Shown: positions 36,538 to 44,898 of the stretch, piece after piece | Layout: each line of letters begins with the position of its first letter | How positions within the stretch are numbered: the first letter of the stretch is position 1 | IMG/VR virus record: IMGVR_UViG_3300010400_000005 | Span: 1 to 64,000 of that record | Source of the DNA: a virus | DNA length: 64,000 nucleotides | Strand: one strand, 5' to 3' | Program-made: the position numbers and the translations under genes | The notes under the pieces: model-generated | Databases searched by the model: none | Told to the model about the DNA's origin: nothing | The model's input: only the letters and a program-made list of their open reading frames with translations

Positions 36538-36879
36538 ATGGGAGCAGGTGCGTGTCAAATTATAATCACAAATGGTAATCTAGCATATGGTGTAGTAGAA
36601 AATCTTGCTGATGATTATAGGAACATCAGTACGATTAGTTTAGAAGCAGCAATTAATGCTTCTTGTCAATCTACATTACATGCTTCTTTGTATTTTGTTG
36701 GTGAAGGAGCGTATCATAAAATTACAAGTGAGTACACTCAACCCATAATTGACTTACATAATGAAATTATAAATGATCTTCCACTTGTTGAGAAGGGAAA
36801 GGTACAAGAAGCCATTGATGATTTGACGAATAAGCTGATAAGGGCAACTAAGAAATTAGCAGATTTGTTTGATGATTAG
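36538..36879 (+). CDS. hypothetical protein in lysis region
   Basis: 113 residues from ATG 36538, chosen because GGGAG lies eight bases upstream and the TTG at 36532 overlaps the prior stop. The sequence has a beta start (CQIIITNGNLAYGVVENL) and a helical C-terminal half. Not recognised. Confidence 0.6.
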   Translation: MGAGACQIIITNGNLAYGVVENLADDYRNISTISLEAAINASCQSTLHASLYFVGEGAYHKITSEYTQPIIDLHNEIINDLPLVEKGKVQEAIDDLTNKLIRATKKLADLFDD

Positions 36880-36894
36880 GAGGAATTTTTAAAT

Positions 36895-37182
36895 ATGTGG
36901 AACAAAGAACCAACCGTTATTATAAATGGTTTATCTGAACTACTAAGACAGATTATTCCTTTGTTAGTTTTAATGGGAGTAATTAAACTTTCACCAGAGA
37001 AGCAAGCTGGATTAATTTCTATTATAGGATTAATTCTAGCTTTTATCTCAACCACTTTGCTTAGATCACAAGTAGTTTCAACTGGTATTGCAAATTCACA
37101 AATACAAACAGGTATTGATGCTTCACCTAGAGCTACTGTGAAAGAAGTAATAGCCATTGAAAAGGAGAATAGAGAAGGATGA
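36895..37182 (+). CDS. holin-like small membrane protein
   Basis: 95 residues with two hydrophobic segments (IIPLLVLMGVIKL, 20-32, and AGLISIIGLILAFISTTLL, 38-56) and a charged tail ending EKENREG. Size and layout fit a class II holin, which opens the inner membrane at lysis. The start follows GGAGGAATTTTTAAAT and the stop overlaps the next ATG. The call is by topology only. Confidence 0.5.
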   Translation: MWNKEPTVIINGLSELLRQIIPLLVLMGVIKLSPEKQAGLISIIGLILAFISTTLLRSQVVSTGIANSQIQTGIDASPRATVKEVIAIEKENREG

Positions 37183-37643
37183 TTACTAAAAGAAAATTTA
37201 TCTCTTTAATTTTATTGTTGGTAATTGCATATGGAGGCTTGGGTGCAGGTAGTTGTGATTCCAGCAAAACGCGACAATTAACAAAAGCAGAGGACACAAT
37301 TGCTGAGAGTGAACTAAGAATTGCTACTTTTCTAACTGAAGCAAAAGCTAGTGGTACCCTATCACAAAATGACATTAATGCAATTAAGCCATTTCTAATT
37401 GCAGTTAATGATGGAAATAGGGAAGCTATTGTTATTACGAAAGAAATACTAGCAAATCCTACTGTAGACAAACAACAGCAATTACTAGCTGTTGTTTCTA
37501 CTATCTCTAACAATCTTGTTAGATTGAATAATGAGGGAAGTTTAAGGATAAAAGATCCCGCTAAACGTCTTGCATTTAGTGGATTTGTAATTGCATTACA
37601 AGGTGCAGTTTCATCGGCAGTTGTTATTCTTGTAAAGAAATGA
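37179..37643 (+). CDS. exported protein or lipoprotein, possible outer-membrane spanin
   Basis: 154 residues. The N-terminus (MITKRKFISLILLLVIAYGGLGAGSC) is a signal peptide with a weak lipobox (AGSC). The mature part is helical and charged and ends in a hydrophobic stretch (LAFSGFVIALQGAVSSAVVILVKK), which is unusual for a spanin. It overlaps the holin-like gene by four bases. Possible o-spanin partner of the gene at 36131; otherwise an envelope protein of unknown role. Confidence 0.5.
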   Translation: MITKRKFISLILLLVIAYGGLGAGSCDSSKTRQLTKAEDTIAESELRIATFLTEAKASGTLSQNDINAIKPFLIAVNDGNREAIVITKEILANPTVDKQQQLLAVVSTISNNLVRLNNEGSLRIKDPAKRLAFSGFVIALQGAVSSAVVILVKK

Positions 37644-37654
37644 AGGAGTGAGAT

Positions 37655-37834
37655 ATGACAGTTGAAGAACTTGAGAGAATTACTAGATTAATGGCTTTGG
37701 TGCAATTGGGAGCTAAAGAACTAATGTTGCTAATTGCTAGGTTAAGAGAGCAAGGTGGAGAAACAGATGAGCAAATCCTAGCCCATGCAGAAAAAGCAAA
37801 TGCAGAGGCTAGGAAGTTGATTGATGCTCTTTAG
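37655..37834 (+). CDS. 59-residue helical protein, last gene of the plus block
   Basis: ATG at 37655 follows GAAGGAGTGAGAT. The product is an amphipathic helical peptide (ELERITRLMALVQLGAKELMLL). The TAG at 37832-37834 overlaps the stop of the converging gene at 37831, so there is no space between the two gene blocks. Not recognised. Confidence 0.6.
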   Translation: MTVEELERITRLMALVQLGAKELMLLIARLREQGGETDEQILAHAEKANAEARKLIDAL

Positions 37835-38040
37835 ACATTGTTTTTTAAAGTTACTTGATCAATGGGAGCTAATACTAATCTTTGTCCTACTTCCAGATTT
37901 CCAATTAGCATAGTGGCTGGAATTAGATTCATAGATTGTGGAGTTCCCAATTGATCAAATATTGTTATTTCTACCATTAATGGGCGTTCGCTGCCTAATG
38001 CGCGGTGAATTTTTGTTATAACTATGCTAAGACGATTCAT
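37831..38040 (-). CDS. hypothetical protein, last gene of the minus block
   Basis: 69 residues, beta-rich (MVEITIFDQLG, then VGQRLVLAPIDQVTL). The ATG overlaps the stop of the DUF3310 gene by four bases. Not recognised; tight coupling supports it as real. Confidence 0.55.
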   Translation of the reverse strand: MNRLSIVITKIHRALGSERPLMVEITIFDQLGTPQSMNLIPATMLIGNLEVGQRLVLAPIDQVTLKNNV

Positions 38041-38297
38041 TTAATTTCCTCAACAATCTTAGAAATTTCCTCAACAGTCAGTCCAAGTTCCCATAACAGG
38101 TAGAACAGGGCTTTCTTTAAATCTTCTCTTCCATTTTTATCTTTATATCTAGCAGCATATTTAATTACGTTTCCTATTGGAAAATTTAAATCATATTGTT
38201 TAATTAAATATATCGGCGAAGCTTGTCCTGCTTTTGAATAATGATTTGGTAGAACTGGATCGTCTTTTCTCCTTCCTTTCCTTCTCTTTTCTATCAT
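38037..38297 (-). CDS. DUF3310 family protein
   Basis: 86 residues. HYSKAG, IKQYDLNFPIGNVIKYAARYKDKNGREDLKKALFYL is the DUF3310 signature (GNviKY, KnG.eDLkKA), a small family found almost only in phages and often linked to nucleotide metabolism genes. Biochemical function is not established. Overlaps both neighbours by four bases. Confidence 0.75.
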   Translation of the reverse strand: MIEKRRKGRRKDDPVLPNHYSKAGQASPIYLIKQYDLNFPIGNVIKYAARYKDKNGREDLKKALFYLLWELGLTVEEISKIVEEIK

Positions 38298-38647
38298 TGT
38301 AATTCTCCTTGTGTATTTACAAATCGAATTTGAATTGCTAAACTCTCTGCAATTTTCATTTCTTCTCTAATTCCAGTAGATGTATTCCATCCATCAATTG
38401 TAAGAATCCACATTTGATCACAACGAGACAGCATTTTACTGTCAAACTTTCTCCAAAACTCAAAAGCACAATCTTCAGTTCGATTTTCATGCAAAAGAAC
38501 TACTGGATGATTATGCACTATTGGAGAATAAACAATCAAGCCTTGTTCAATTATTAACTTTGCAGTAATTTCTAATACTTTCTCATATCTTTGTTTTCTA
38601 ATATTAGGATCTACATGCGAATAAGATGATGCTAGATATATTAACAT
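38294..38647 (-). CDS. DUF1937 / nucleoside deoxyribosyltransferase-like protein
   Basis: 117 residues. The start IYLASSYSHVDPNIRKQRYEKV and the middle VYSPIVHNHPV match the DUF1937 family, which has a nucleoside 2-deoxyribosyltransferase-type fold (YLAxPYS; later a WxxSTGIREEM segment). Such proteins may hydrolyse or exchange bases of nucleotides. It is coupled to the DUF3310 gene by a four-base overlap, as also seen in other phages where nucleotide genes cluster. Confidence 0.72.
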   Translation of the reverse strand: MLIYLASSYSHVDPNIRKQRYEKVLEITAKLIIEQGLIVYSPIVHNHPVVLLHENRTEDCAFEFWRKFDSKMLSRCDQMWILTIDGWNTSTGIREEMKIAESLAIQIRFVNTQGELQ

Positions 38648-38661
38648 TTATTTTTCCTTAT

Positions 38662-38934
38662 TTATGTTACTCTTCTTGTATCCTCAAACTTTTTCATAGC
38701 TAAAGCAATTTCAAATGCTCCACGTAATTTTTCCTCTGTTGCAGAAAAAAGATTTTCTTTTATCCACTCCATTATAATGGTAGGGCTAGTTTCATCTAAA
38801 GCTCTTAATACGAAAATTAATTCATCATCAAAAGCTTTCTTTAAAACTTCGTTAGATTTTTTTGTTTGTGCTGGAAAGTGAAACTTATAAAGTTCAATTA
38901 CTTCTTCTTTAGTAAAATTGTTCTTTTTTGTCAT
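38662..38934 (-). CDS. small helical hypothetical protein
   Basis: 90 residues from the ATG at 38934, chosen because it directly follows the stop of the small gene at 38936 and has AGGAT upstream; a longer start at 38967 would overlap that gene. Helical, charged (FTKEEVIELYKFHF, then EEKLRGAFEIALAMKKFED). Not recognised. Confidence 0.6.
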   Translation of the reverse strand: MTKKNNFTKEEVIELYKFHFPAQTKKSNEVLKKAFDDELIFVLRALDETSPTIIMEWIKENLFSATEEKLRGAFEIALAMKKFEDTRRVT

Positions 38935-38935
38935 A

Positions 38936-39112
38936 TTATTGAATATCCTGTATTTTTGGCAATACAATTTCTAATTTATGCTTTAACCCACTAATTAATT
39001 CTATTAATTCGCTTCTATCTTCTGTCTGTAAAAGACTAAACGTACCAGTTACTACATCAAATGAAACAAGTTTTAAATAAAAGTCTAGTAGCCATTCATA
39101 TTCTTTATTCAT
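38936..39112 (-). CDS. 58-residue hypothetical protein
   Basis: MNKEYEWLLDFYLKLVSFD start and IQDIQ end, helical and charged. Stop TAA 38936-38938 lies one base before the next ATG; AGAGGAACTT precedes the start. Not recognised; supported by tight fit between neighbours. Confidence 0.6.
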   Translation of the reverse strand: MNKEYEWLLDFYLKLVSFDVVTGTFSLLQTEDRSELIELISGLKHKLEIVLPKIQDIQ

Positions 39113-39125
39113 ATTTTAAGTTCCT

Positions 39126-39296
39126 CTACTTTTGTTCTACGTAATCCCACTTTTGAGTATTTATAATTAGTTTAATTACATATTTATTGTCAATTTTATT
39201 TTTAAAAACTAATTCTCCACGAGAACCAATTTCCATTTTATCTGCACTTATTGTTCTAGGTGTCCTGTTTTTAATTCCAACTTCATATACTGTCAT
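39126..39296 (-). CDS. 56-residue hypothetical protein
   Basis: MTVYEVGIKNRTPRTISADK start, then beta segments (GELVFKNKIDNKYVIKLII). The ATG overlaps the stop of the polymerase gene by four bases, and AAGGAACTTAAGAT inside the polymerase end serves as ribosome site. Not recognised. Confidence 0.6.
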   Translation of the reverse strand: MTVYEVGIKNRTPRTISADKMEIGSRGELVFKNKIDNKYVIKLIINTQKWDYVEQK

Positions 39297-42200
39297 ATCT
39301 TAAGTTCCTTCATACCATCTGGATTATTTGTTTCATGGAATGGTCCCCAATTTCGGCCATATTTCATTTCTACCTGTGTAATAAGTCCTTCAGGCGCTAC
39401 AGAATTCTTTAAATATCTTGCAGGTCTGCTCATAACCTCTTTAATAACTCCTGCTGCTATTTCTACTTTATCTTCATCAACTTCAAAAGTTAAATCATCA
39501 TGTATTTCATTTACTAAACCAAACTCTCTAACATAATTTCTGATAATTCCATCCTTTTGATATTCCCATAGGTCACGCATGGCTTCTTTTTTCTTTCCAA
39601 ACGCGTCATTAGCAGGAAGGAAAGCTATTGCTTTATTAGTATCATTACCTTGTCTTACATGATATAATCTTCCCTTACTTCTAACTAATCTTTCGCCCAA
39701 TCTCATTGATTTTGGCGGCGCATATACTAATCTCCAATCAAACACATCATTGAACCATCTTATGTAACCATACCTAGAAATTAAATATTCATCTCTGTCT
39801 GCTCTTTCTAATATATTTTTGTGGAAATCAACAAATGTTTTTGGGAATAGATTTCTTATTATTTCAATTAATTTCTCACAAGCTTTAACGTCAGGAAATG
39901 AATAGCGATTTAATTTATAAAACTTATGTTCACGCATTCCAAAACCCATGCCTAAGATAGCTGGTTTGGCTTGCGAATTTCGCGTAAATTCAAAGTTCTT
40001 TTTAATCCACTTTAATTGACCCCCTAATTCTTCATCAGACAAAGCTAACCACTGTTGCAAATTTTTAAGTCTATTAAGTGTTTCTTCATATTTAGCAACT
40101 TTGGCAATCCAAGCTTCATGTGTTAACTTATCAGGTTTTTTCGCACGAACTTTAGCAAACTTCATTGGAAGTTCTTCTGCTAAAATATAAGCTGCTACGT
40201 AAGAGTGTACATCTAATCTTACTAATCTCATGTATTCAGCATCTTCAGCTTCAAACCCTAAAGTTAATGCGTGAAATGCTGACCAATCTCCTGATAATAA
40301 TAATTTTCCTGCTCCTGCACAGATTGTTTTTCTAAATTGATTAGCGAGTTCCTTGTAGCCCGGAGAACTAAATCTAGTACCTCTAGCTGGTGCATTATGG
40401 ATCTTACTAGACAACTGACCTGTTGCAGGAATTGGCAAAAAGTCTGCATGAATTCGATTGTCTTTGGAGACAACCCATCCTTTTCGTTTTGAATCGACAT
40501 AAGTTGATTTTAATTTCCTCAATTCTCTAGCATAAACTATATATTCAAATAATTTATCACCAGTGCTATCGAATAACTCACTAATTTTATCTTTAGTAGT
40601 AGTAGGTTTATCACCTTTCCGAAAATCTCTAGTAGTTGGAACTTTATATCCTTTATATTCTATATACTTAATAGTTTGCTGTGGTGATCCGGGCTTATAC
40701 TTCTCCATTCTACACCAGCGTTTTTCCATTTCACCAGCAATATTAAACTCATGGAGTACTAAACCAGTAGTATCTATTTCCTTGGTAACAACAGTTCCAT
40801 CTCTTTTTCTAGATTGTCTTACTCTAGAATTTTGTTCTATATATCTTGCCAGATATTTTTGATAATTCTCTGCATCTCCAAAAATTATATATTGATTACC
40901 ACTACCATTAGTATTTGGCTTTCTATAAAGTTCATTAAATTTAATAGTAAGATCAGTTATTTCCTTTGGAACAAATTTATAACCTTCAGATGGAGTTACC
41001 TTTCTTAATTGAAAAGGATACAGTTCTTGAATAGCTTTATTAGTTTTTCTAATTTCACTAACAAGCATCTTCCGCATTTCTTCTCTAGCTTCCATGTCTA
41101 TTGGTAAACCTCTAGCAGTCATGTCGAGAAGAATTGGGCGAAGATTCACTATATCATCTATGTAGCCTTCGTATAAAGATTTAGTTTCTGGTAAGAATCT
41201 CTTATTCTTTAAAGTTGGAGTTAATCCATTATCAATTCTTTTTACACTATCAACATCTATACAACCATATTCTTTTGGATCACTTTCTGATCTATGTTTC
41301 CATGCTGGTAATTCTGGCGCGAAGAAATTAGCAGCAAATTGTAATGCTCTTCCTACTTTAACAAAATCTGGATTAGCATGTTTCCACTCCCACATTAAGT
41401 CTAAGTTTAAGCCTTTAACGCAACCTTTTCCTAAATGATATTCTAAGTTTGTCTGATCAAATCTCCAGTTATTCCAGCCTAGCTTAGTATTCGGAAGAGA
41501 AAGTATTTTGGCTGCGATATTCGTAAAATCTGCTCCATCCCAGCTAAGAAATATCCCCTTTCCACTTTCACATGAAAATTGAATCGAATTGATATCTCTG
41601 ACCTCGATATTTTCATATTCAATTTCAGTCTCATCTGTTTCCAAAATTGTATCGGGTGTTTCAATATCATAGGATATTGCAAGGTTAGAGTTACGTCTGC
41701 ATATTTCATAGAATTCATTGGCCTGCTCCAAAGTTGGATCTAAAATATAATCATGCTTAAAAGGAAACTCAATTCCTTTTGCTATTTGCATTGCATGAAA
41801 TACATCTCTCTTTAACACGTGGAGCAATAATCTTTCCCCACGAGCAATAAAAGAGGGATGGATAGTGCTAACAATAGGAATACCAAGGATGCTATTAAAT
41901 GTATAACCTCTAAGCGAAGTAGATCCAAGTTTTTTAAGTTGCTTTTTATTCTTCTCAGCTTTAGCATTTTTAACTAGCTCCCCAATTTCAGGACATAAAT
42001 ATCGTAGGGGAAGATTTCCTAATGCTAGGATACATTTTATTTTTCCATAATACTTTTTAAGAACTTCCTGAAAGTGTACGCGACAATGAATAATAGAAGA
42101 CTCTTCATATGGCATGTTTTCTAGAAGATTATTAGGAGGTTGACAAGCTATTAAATTCCATAAGAGAAAATCTAATCTATCGGTTTGTGCAACTCCTTGT

Positions 42201-42406
42201 CTTTCTAATCTTCTAAATACAGTTTGTAGAACGCTACCAGATTCGGCGTATGGGCGCAAAGGAAGTCCATCTTGTTTCTCTTTAGATCCTAAAGCTTCGC
42301 CTATTATCATTACACCATTTGTACAATTACCTTCTGGGCGTGAAAATCCACCTTGCTGATAACCATAGAGAGAACAACCAAAACAGGTCGGTGGCTTAGA
42401 AAGCAC
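39293..42406 (-). CDS. family A DNA polymerase fused to uracil-DNA glycosylase
   Basis: 1037 residues, GTG start with GGAGGTAGAAAATA upstream. Residues 1-210 are a UDG-superfamily domain: cysteines at 8, 11 and 28 fit the iron-sulphur group, GEALG at 36-40 is the active-site loop and STIHPSFIARG near 185 the second motif. A 3'-5' exonuclease follows with DIET near 245, NNWRFDQ and an IDVDS end. Polymerase motif A is GDWSAFHAL near 708, motif B RNSQAKPAILGMGFG near 806-820, motif C IHDDL near 968. It should replicate the phage genome. The glycosylase could read or remove uracil or an analogue; whether it is catalytic is unknown. Similar fusions exist in SPO1-type phages. Confidence 0.9.
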   Translation of the reverse strand: MLSKPPTCFGCSLYGYQQGGFSRPEGNCTNGVMIIGEALGSKEKQDGLPLRPYAESGSVLQTVFRRLERQGVAQTDRLDFLLWNLIACQPPNNLLENMPYEESSIIHCRVHFQEVLKKYYGKIKCILALGNLPLRYLCPEIGELVKNAKAEKNKKQLKKLGSTSLRGYTFNSILGIPIVSTIHPSFIARGERLLLHVLKRDVFHAMQIAKGIEFPFKHDYILDPTLEQANEFYEICRRNSNLAISYDIETPDTILETDETEIEYENIEVRDINSIQFSCESGKGIFLSWDGADFTNIAAKILSLPNTKLGWNNWRFDQTNLEYHLGKGCVKGLNLDLMWEWKHANPDFVKVGRALQFAANFFAPELPAWKHRSESDPKEYGCIDVDSVKRIDNGLTPTLKNKRFLPETKSLYEGYIDDIVNLRPILLDMTARGLPIDMEAREEMRKMLVSEIRKTNKAIQELYPFQLRKVTPSEGYKFVPKEITDLTIKFNELYRKPNTNGSGNQYIIFGDAENYQKYLARYIEQNSRVRQSRKRDGTVVTKEIDTTGLVLHEFNIAGEMEKRWCRMEKYKPGSPQQTIKYIEYKGYKVPTTRDFRKGDKPTTTKDKISELFDSTGDKLFEYIVYARELRKLKSTYVDSKRKGWVVSKDNRIHADFLPIPATGQLSSKIHNAPARGTRFSSPGYKELANQFRKTICAGAGKLLLSGDWSAFHALTLGFEAEDAEYMRLVRLDVHSYVAAYILAEELPMKFAKVRAKKPDKLTHEAWIAKVAKYEETLNRLKNLQQWLALSDEELGGQLKWIKKNFEFTRNSQAKPAILGMGFGMREHKFYKLNRYSFPDVKACEKLIEIIRNLFPKTFVDFHKNILERADRDEYLISRYGYIRWFNDVFDWRLVYAPPKSMRLGERLVRSKGRLYHVRQGNDTNKAIAFLPANDAFGKKKEAMRDLWEYQKDGIIRNYVREFGLVNEIHDDLTFEVDEDKVEIAAGVIKEVMSRPARYLKNSVAPEGLITQVEMKYGRNWGPFHETNNPDGMKELKI

Positions 42407-43148
42407 TATTTTCTACCTCCGCTTGCAATTTGTCTGCAAAATCTATTGCCTCCTGTTTTGAACTGCATGTTTTCCAAATTCTTTTCTTTCCTATTCTCTG
42501 ATTTACAATCCATCTAGACCAGCCTTTTCGATAAAAAATATTATCTCTAAAGTTTCTTTTTTCTCGTGGAAATGGTGTTATTATATTATCAAATGTTAAT
42601 CCTATTATTTTTTGTTTTATGGAGCCAGCTATAGCTAATTCATCATCAAGCTCACCAATCATAATTCCATTTAAATATGTGTCAATAGCAAGTAAATGTA
42701 ACAAGATCCTAAAATTTTCTGCTTCTTCCTTAGTAATAAATCCTTTTATGTAAATTTTATTATTAATTCTAATTTGTGCATACCATTTATTTTCTTTCTT
42801 AGCAAATGCTAATCCAACCCTTCTTCTTATAGAAGTTAATAATTTGTTTTGTTGCTTTGTTGTAATCTGTAAATTTTCGCGTCTATTATCTAATCCATTA
42901 TTAGCAATATGATCAACTTCTTGAATAGCTTTATCAGTTCTTTTACAGATGAGACTATGTAACATTATTATTCTATTGTTGATACTGGTATAAGCATATT
43001 TATTATGTCCATTATCAGCAATATGCCATAATTTATACTTGTTAATTCTATCAAGATCATCAACATCTATAACAGTCCAATATGGCTCATTCTTACACAT
43101 AAGTTTTATAAAGACATAATCACCTGAAATATAGAAATCATTTGTCAT
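42396..43148 (-). CDS. HNH-AP2 homing endonuclease
   Basis: 250 residues. An HNH core lies at about residues 65-105 (LHSLICKRTDKAIQEVDHIANNG, then DNRRENLQ). Two AP2-type DNA-binding repeats follow: WYAQIRINNKIYIKGFITKEEA near 120-145 and WIVNQRIGKKRIWKTCSSKQEA near 210-240. This is the standard build of free-standing phage homing endonucleases. Its stop lies 11 bases inside the polymerase gene, and its final codons supply the polymerase ribosome site, so the insertion is well adapted. Confidence 0.85.
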   Translation of the reverse strand: MTNDFYISGDYVFIKLMCKNEPYWTVIDVDDLDRINKYKLWHIADNGHNKYAYTSINNRIIMLHSLICKRTDKAIQEVDHIANNGLDNRRENLQITTKQQNKLLTSIRRRVGLAFAKKENKWYAQIRINNKIYIKGFITKEEAENFRILLHLLAIDTYLNGIMIGELDDELAIAGSIKQKIIGLTFDNIITPFPREKRNFRDNIFYRKGWSRWIVNQRIGKKRIWKTCSSKQEAIDFADKLQAEVENSAF

Positions 43149-43158
43149 CTATTATATC

Positions 43159-43368
43159 CTATTTATTATATTTATCGTAAATCTGTTCAAGTTTTTCAAT
43201 CTGTAAATCAGTTAAATAACCATCATCTGCATATAAATTAGTTGCTACATCGCCCTGAGTATCTAAAAATTCTTCTTCAAAAGTATTAAAATCTATCTCT
43301 CCTACGTTATATGCATTAACCAGCCAATCATATTTGTCAATTAATTCTTTTCTAGTTTCTGTTGCCAT
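43159..43368 (-). CDS. small acidic hypothetical protein
   Basis: 69 residues, acidic and helical (ETRKELIDKYDWLVNAYNVGEID). Overlaps the upstream gene by 28 bases. Not recognised. Confidence 0.55.
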   Translation of the reverse strand: MATETRKELIDKYDWLVNAYNVGEIDFNTFEEEFLDTQGDVATNLYADDGYLTDLQIEKLEQIYDKYNK

Positions 43369-43532
43369 TCTATTCCTATATTCCCTTCTACTATAACTTC
43401 TAAGTCTGGATCTACATATCGTTCTACGAATTCAACGTCTGATTTAGCATAACATTTGTTAATTTTTTCCCATATAAATCTTCCATCTGGAAATATAAAC
43501 TTGTCATTAATTTTTAGATCTTTGAATTTCAT
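43341..43532 (-). CDS. small hypothetical protein
   Basis: 63 residues, start MKFKDLKINDKFIFPDGRFIWEKI, a beta-barrel-like opening seen in short phage proteins. Overlaps both neighbours (one base with the SLOG gene). Not recognised. Confidence 0.55.
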   Translation of the reverse strand: MKFKDLKINDKFIFPDGRFIWEKINKCYAKSDVEFVERYVDPDLEVIVEGNIGIEWQQKLEKN

Positions 43533-43921
43533 TATAGATTATCTCTCAATTTCATTGGATAACGTTCTATTATGTTAGTTGCTTGATTGTAAACATGTGT
43601 TGTTATTCCTTTTTTAATTGATAATTCAATAGTATTCTTAGATCCATTAGAAAATCCATCCCAAATTATAATTGCTGCTTCTGCATAATCAACCATTTGC
43701 TTATTTCTTTTAAACCCTGCACTTTTTCCATATAGACCCCAACGTGGTCTGAAATATTGTATAGGAACATTGTTCAATCTAGCAAAAGTTTGTCCTAGTT
43801 TATCAACACCGTTTGCCAATCCACAAACAATCTCTGTTAGTTCTATATTAGAATTTCTTATATGATACTCTACAAGATCATAACTTTTTATAGATCTTGA
43901 ACCTGCAATTATAGTTTTCAT
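43532..43921 (-). CDS. SLOG-fold (YspA/DUF2493-like) protein
   Basis: 129 residues. KTIIAGSRSIKSYDLVEYHI at the start, VCGLANGVDKLGQTFARLNN in the middle and IIIWDGFSNGSKNTIELSIKKGI at the end are the motifs of the SLOG superfamily (YspA group), a Rossmann-like fold that binds nucleotides or NAD-derived ligands. Members are found in defence and counter-defence settings and in nucleotide metabolism. The exact ligand is unknown. Coupled to both neighbours by short overlaps. Confidence 0.78.
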   Translation of the reverse strand: MKTIIAGSRSIKSYDLVEYHIRNSNIELTEIVCGLANGVDKLGQTFARLNNVPIQYFRPRWGLYGKSAGFKRNKQMVDYAEAAIIIWDGFSNGSKNTIELSIKKGITTHVYNQATNIIERYPMKLRDNL

Positions 43922-44205
43922 TTTATATCCTCTGGCCTTAATTCAAATACCTTCATACTATCAAAATCACAAACAATAAATGCTCCCCTTATTCCATTTG
44001 AATTTAACATCGTTCGTAATTTAACTAAAGTATCTGGATTAACTCCATCACCACCAATAATTCTCTGCGGTTTTGCAACAAATAAGTACATCATGTAAGG
44101 CTTAAATTCATAAACATCAACATCTACTGGAGATAATTCTTTAGCTTCCTTGACTAAAACTCCCTTTTTGCCTATTGCAATTTTTCCTTCTTTAGACTTT
44201 GACAT
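43918..44205 (-). CDS. hypothetical protein
   Basis: 95 residues with a basic start and a beta-alpha C-terminal part (YLFVAKPQRIIGG, then RGAFIVCDFDSMKVFEL). The overlap with the SLOG gene (four bases) suggests joint translation. Not recognised. Confidence 0.6.
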   Translation of the reverse strand: MSKSKEGKIAIGKKGVLVKEAKELSPVDVDVYEFKPYMMYLFVAKPQRIIGGDGVNPDTLVKLRTMLNSNGIRGAFIVCDFDSMKVFELRPEDIK

Positions 44206-44476
44206 TTTTAATCATCGCAAATCTTTTTGCGTGCTCCTTAATTATATATTCAGCAATTGTTTTTTGTCCCCACATTTGAGCCATTAATGCTGCATTTATT
44301 ATATGCGCAGGGCCAAAATAAATAGTATCTTCTGATGATGTTGCTCCAGAACCAAACGGATTTGCTTTATGTTTATCCACCAGATGATAGAAGAAATCAT
44401 CACCTGAATTACAAATTTCCCCACACAGAAAACAATCGTAAGCTTTAAATAAATCTATTGTTCCATCAGGAAACAT
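44192..44476 (-). CDS. small C2H2-type zinc-finger protein
   Basis: 94 residues. CFLCGEI..FYHLVDKH (residues 15-36) has the spacing CxxC then HxxxxH of a zinc finger. The rest is helical. DNA or RNA binding is possible. Overlaps the next gene by 14 bases. Confidence 0.6.
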   Translation of the reverse strand: MFPDGTIDLFKAYDCFLCGEICNSGDDFFYHLVDKHKANPFGSGATSSEDTIYFGPAHIINAALMAQMWGQKTIAEYIIKEHAKRFAMIKNVKV

Positions 44477-44478
44477 AT

Positions 44479-44898
44479 TTAACCCTCATTTCGTGCCCCG
44501 TAGTAGATTAATTTATGATTACTTAATTTACTTAACTTATTATGTAATGAATTAAATGCTTTTTCTGCTTCTAAGTAAGTATCAAACAGTTTTGCTTTAG
44601 CAGGATCTAAAAGTGATTGTGCAACAGTTGCACCATCTCCTTCTAATCCCTTAAAACTATAAACAAAAACATAATTGTGAACAAAATTCATTCGTTTATC
44701 ATCTAAGTAGACAATTACATTTTTCTCTATATATCGTTTTTCAAAAAAGACTGAAACTTTAGTATCTTTGTTTTCTATTCTAAGATTATAGTTCTTAGTA
44801 GGAAATATTACATTCCCAAATTGCTCAAAGATTTCACCTTTGAATGGTTCACTATATAGATCAATTCCATCTGCAAGTTCCTCATCATCATTAAACAT
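44479..44898 (-). CDS. hypothetical protein
   Basis: 139 residues, beta-rich middle (YNLRIENKDTKVSVFFEKR) and helical end. Its start lies eight bases inside the helicase gene end. Not recognised. Confidence 0.6.
   Translation of the reverse strand: MFNDDEELADGIDLYSEPFKGEIFEQFGNVIFPTKNYNLRIENKDTKVSVFFEKRYIEKNVIVYLDDKRMNFVHNYVFVYSFKGLEGDGATVAQSLLDPAKAKLFDTYLEAEKAFNSLHNKLSKLSNHKLIYYGARNEG

Noticed and set aside
40563-41008. Plus-strand frames inside the polymerase gene
   Set aside because: Opposite to clear polymerase codons, hydrophobic shadow translation, no ribosome site.
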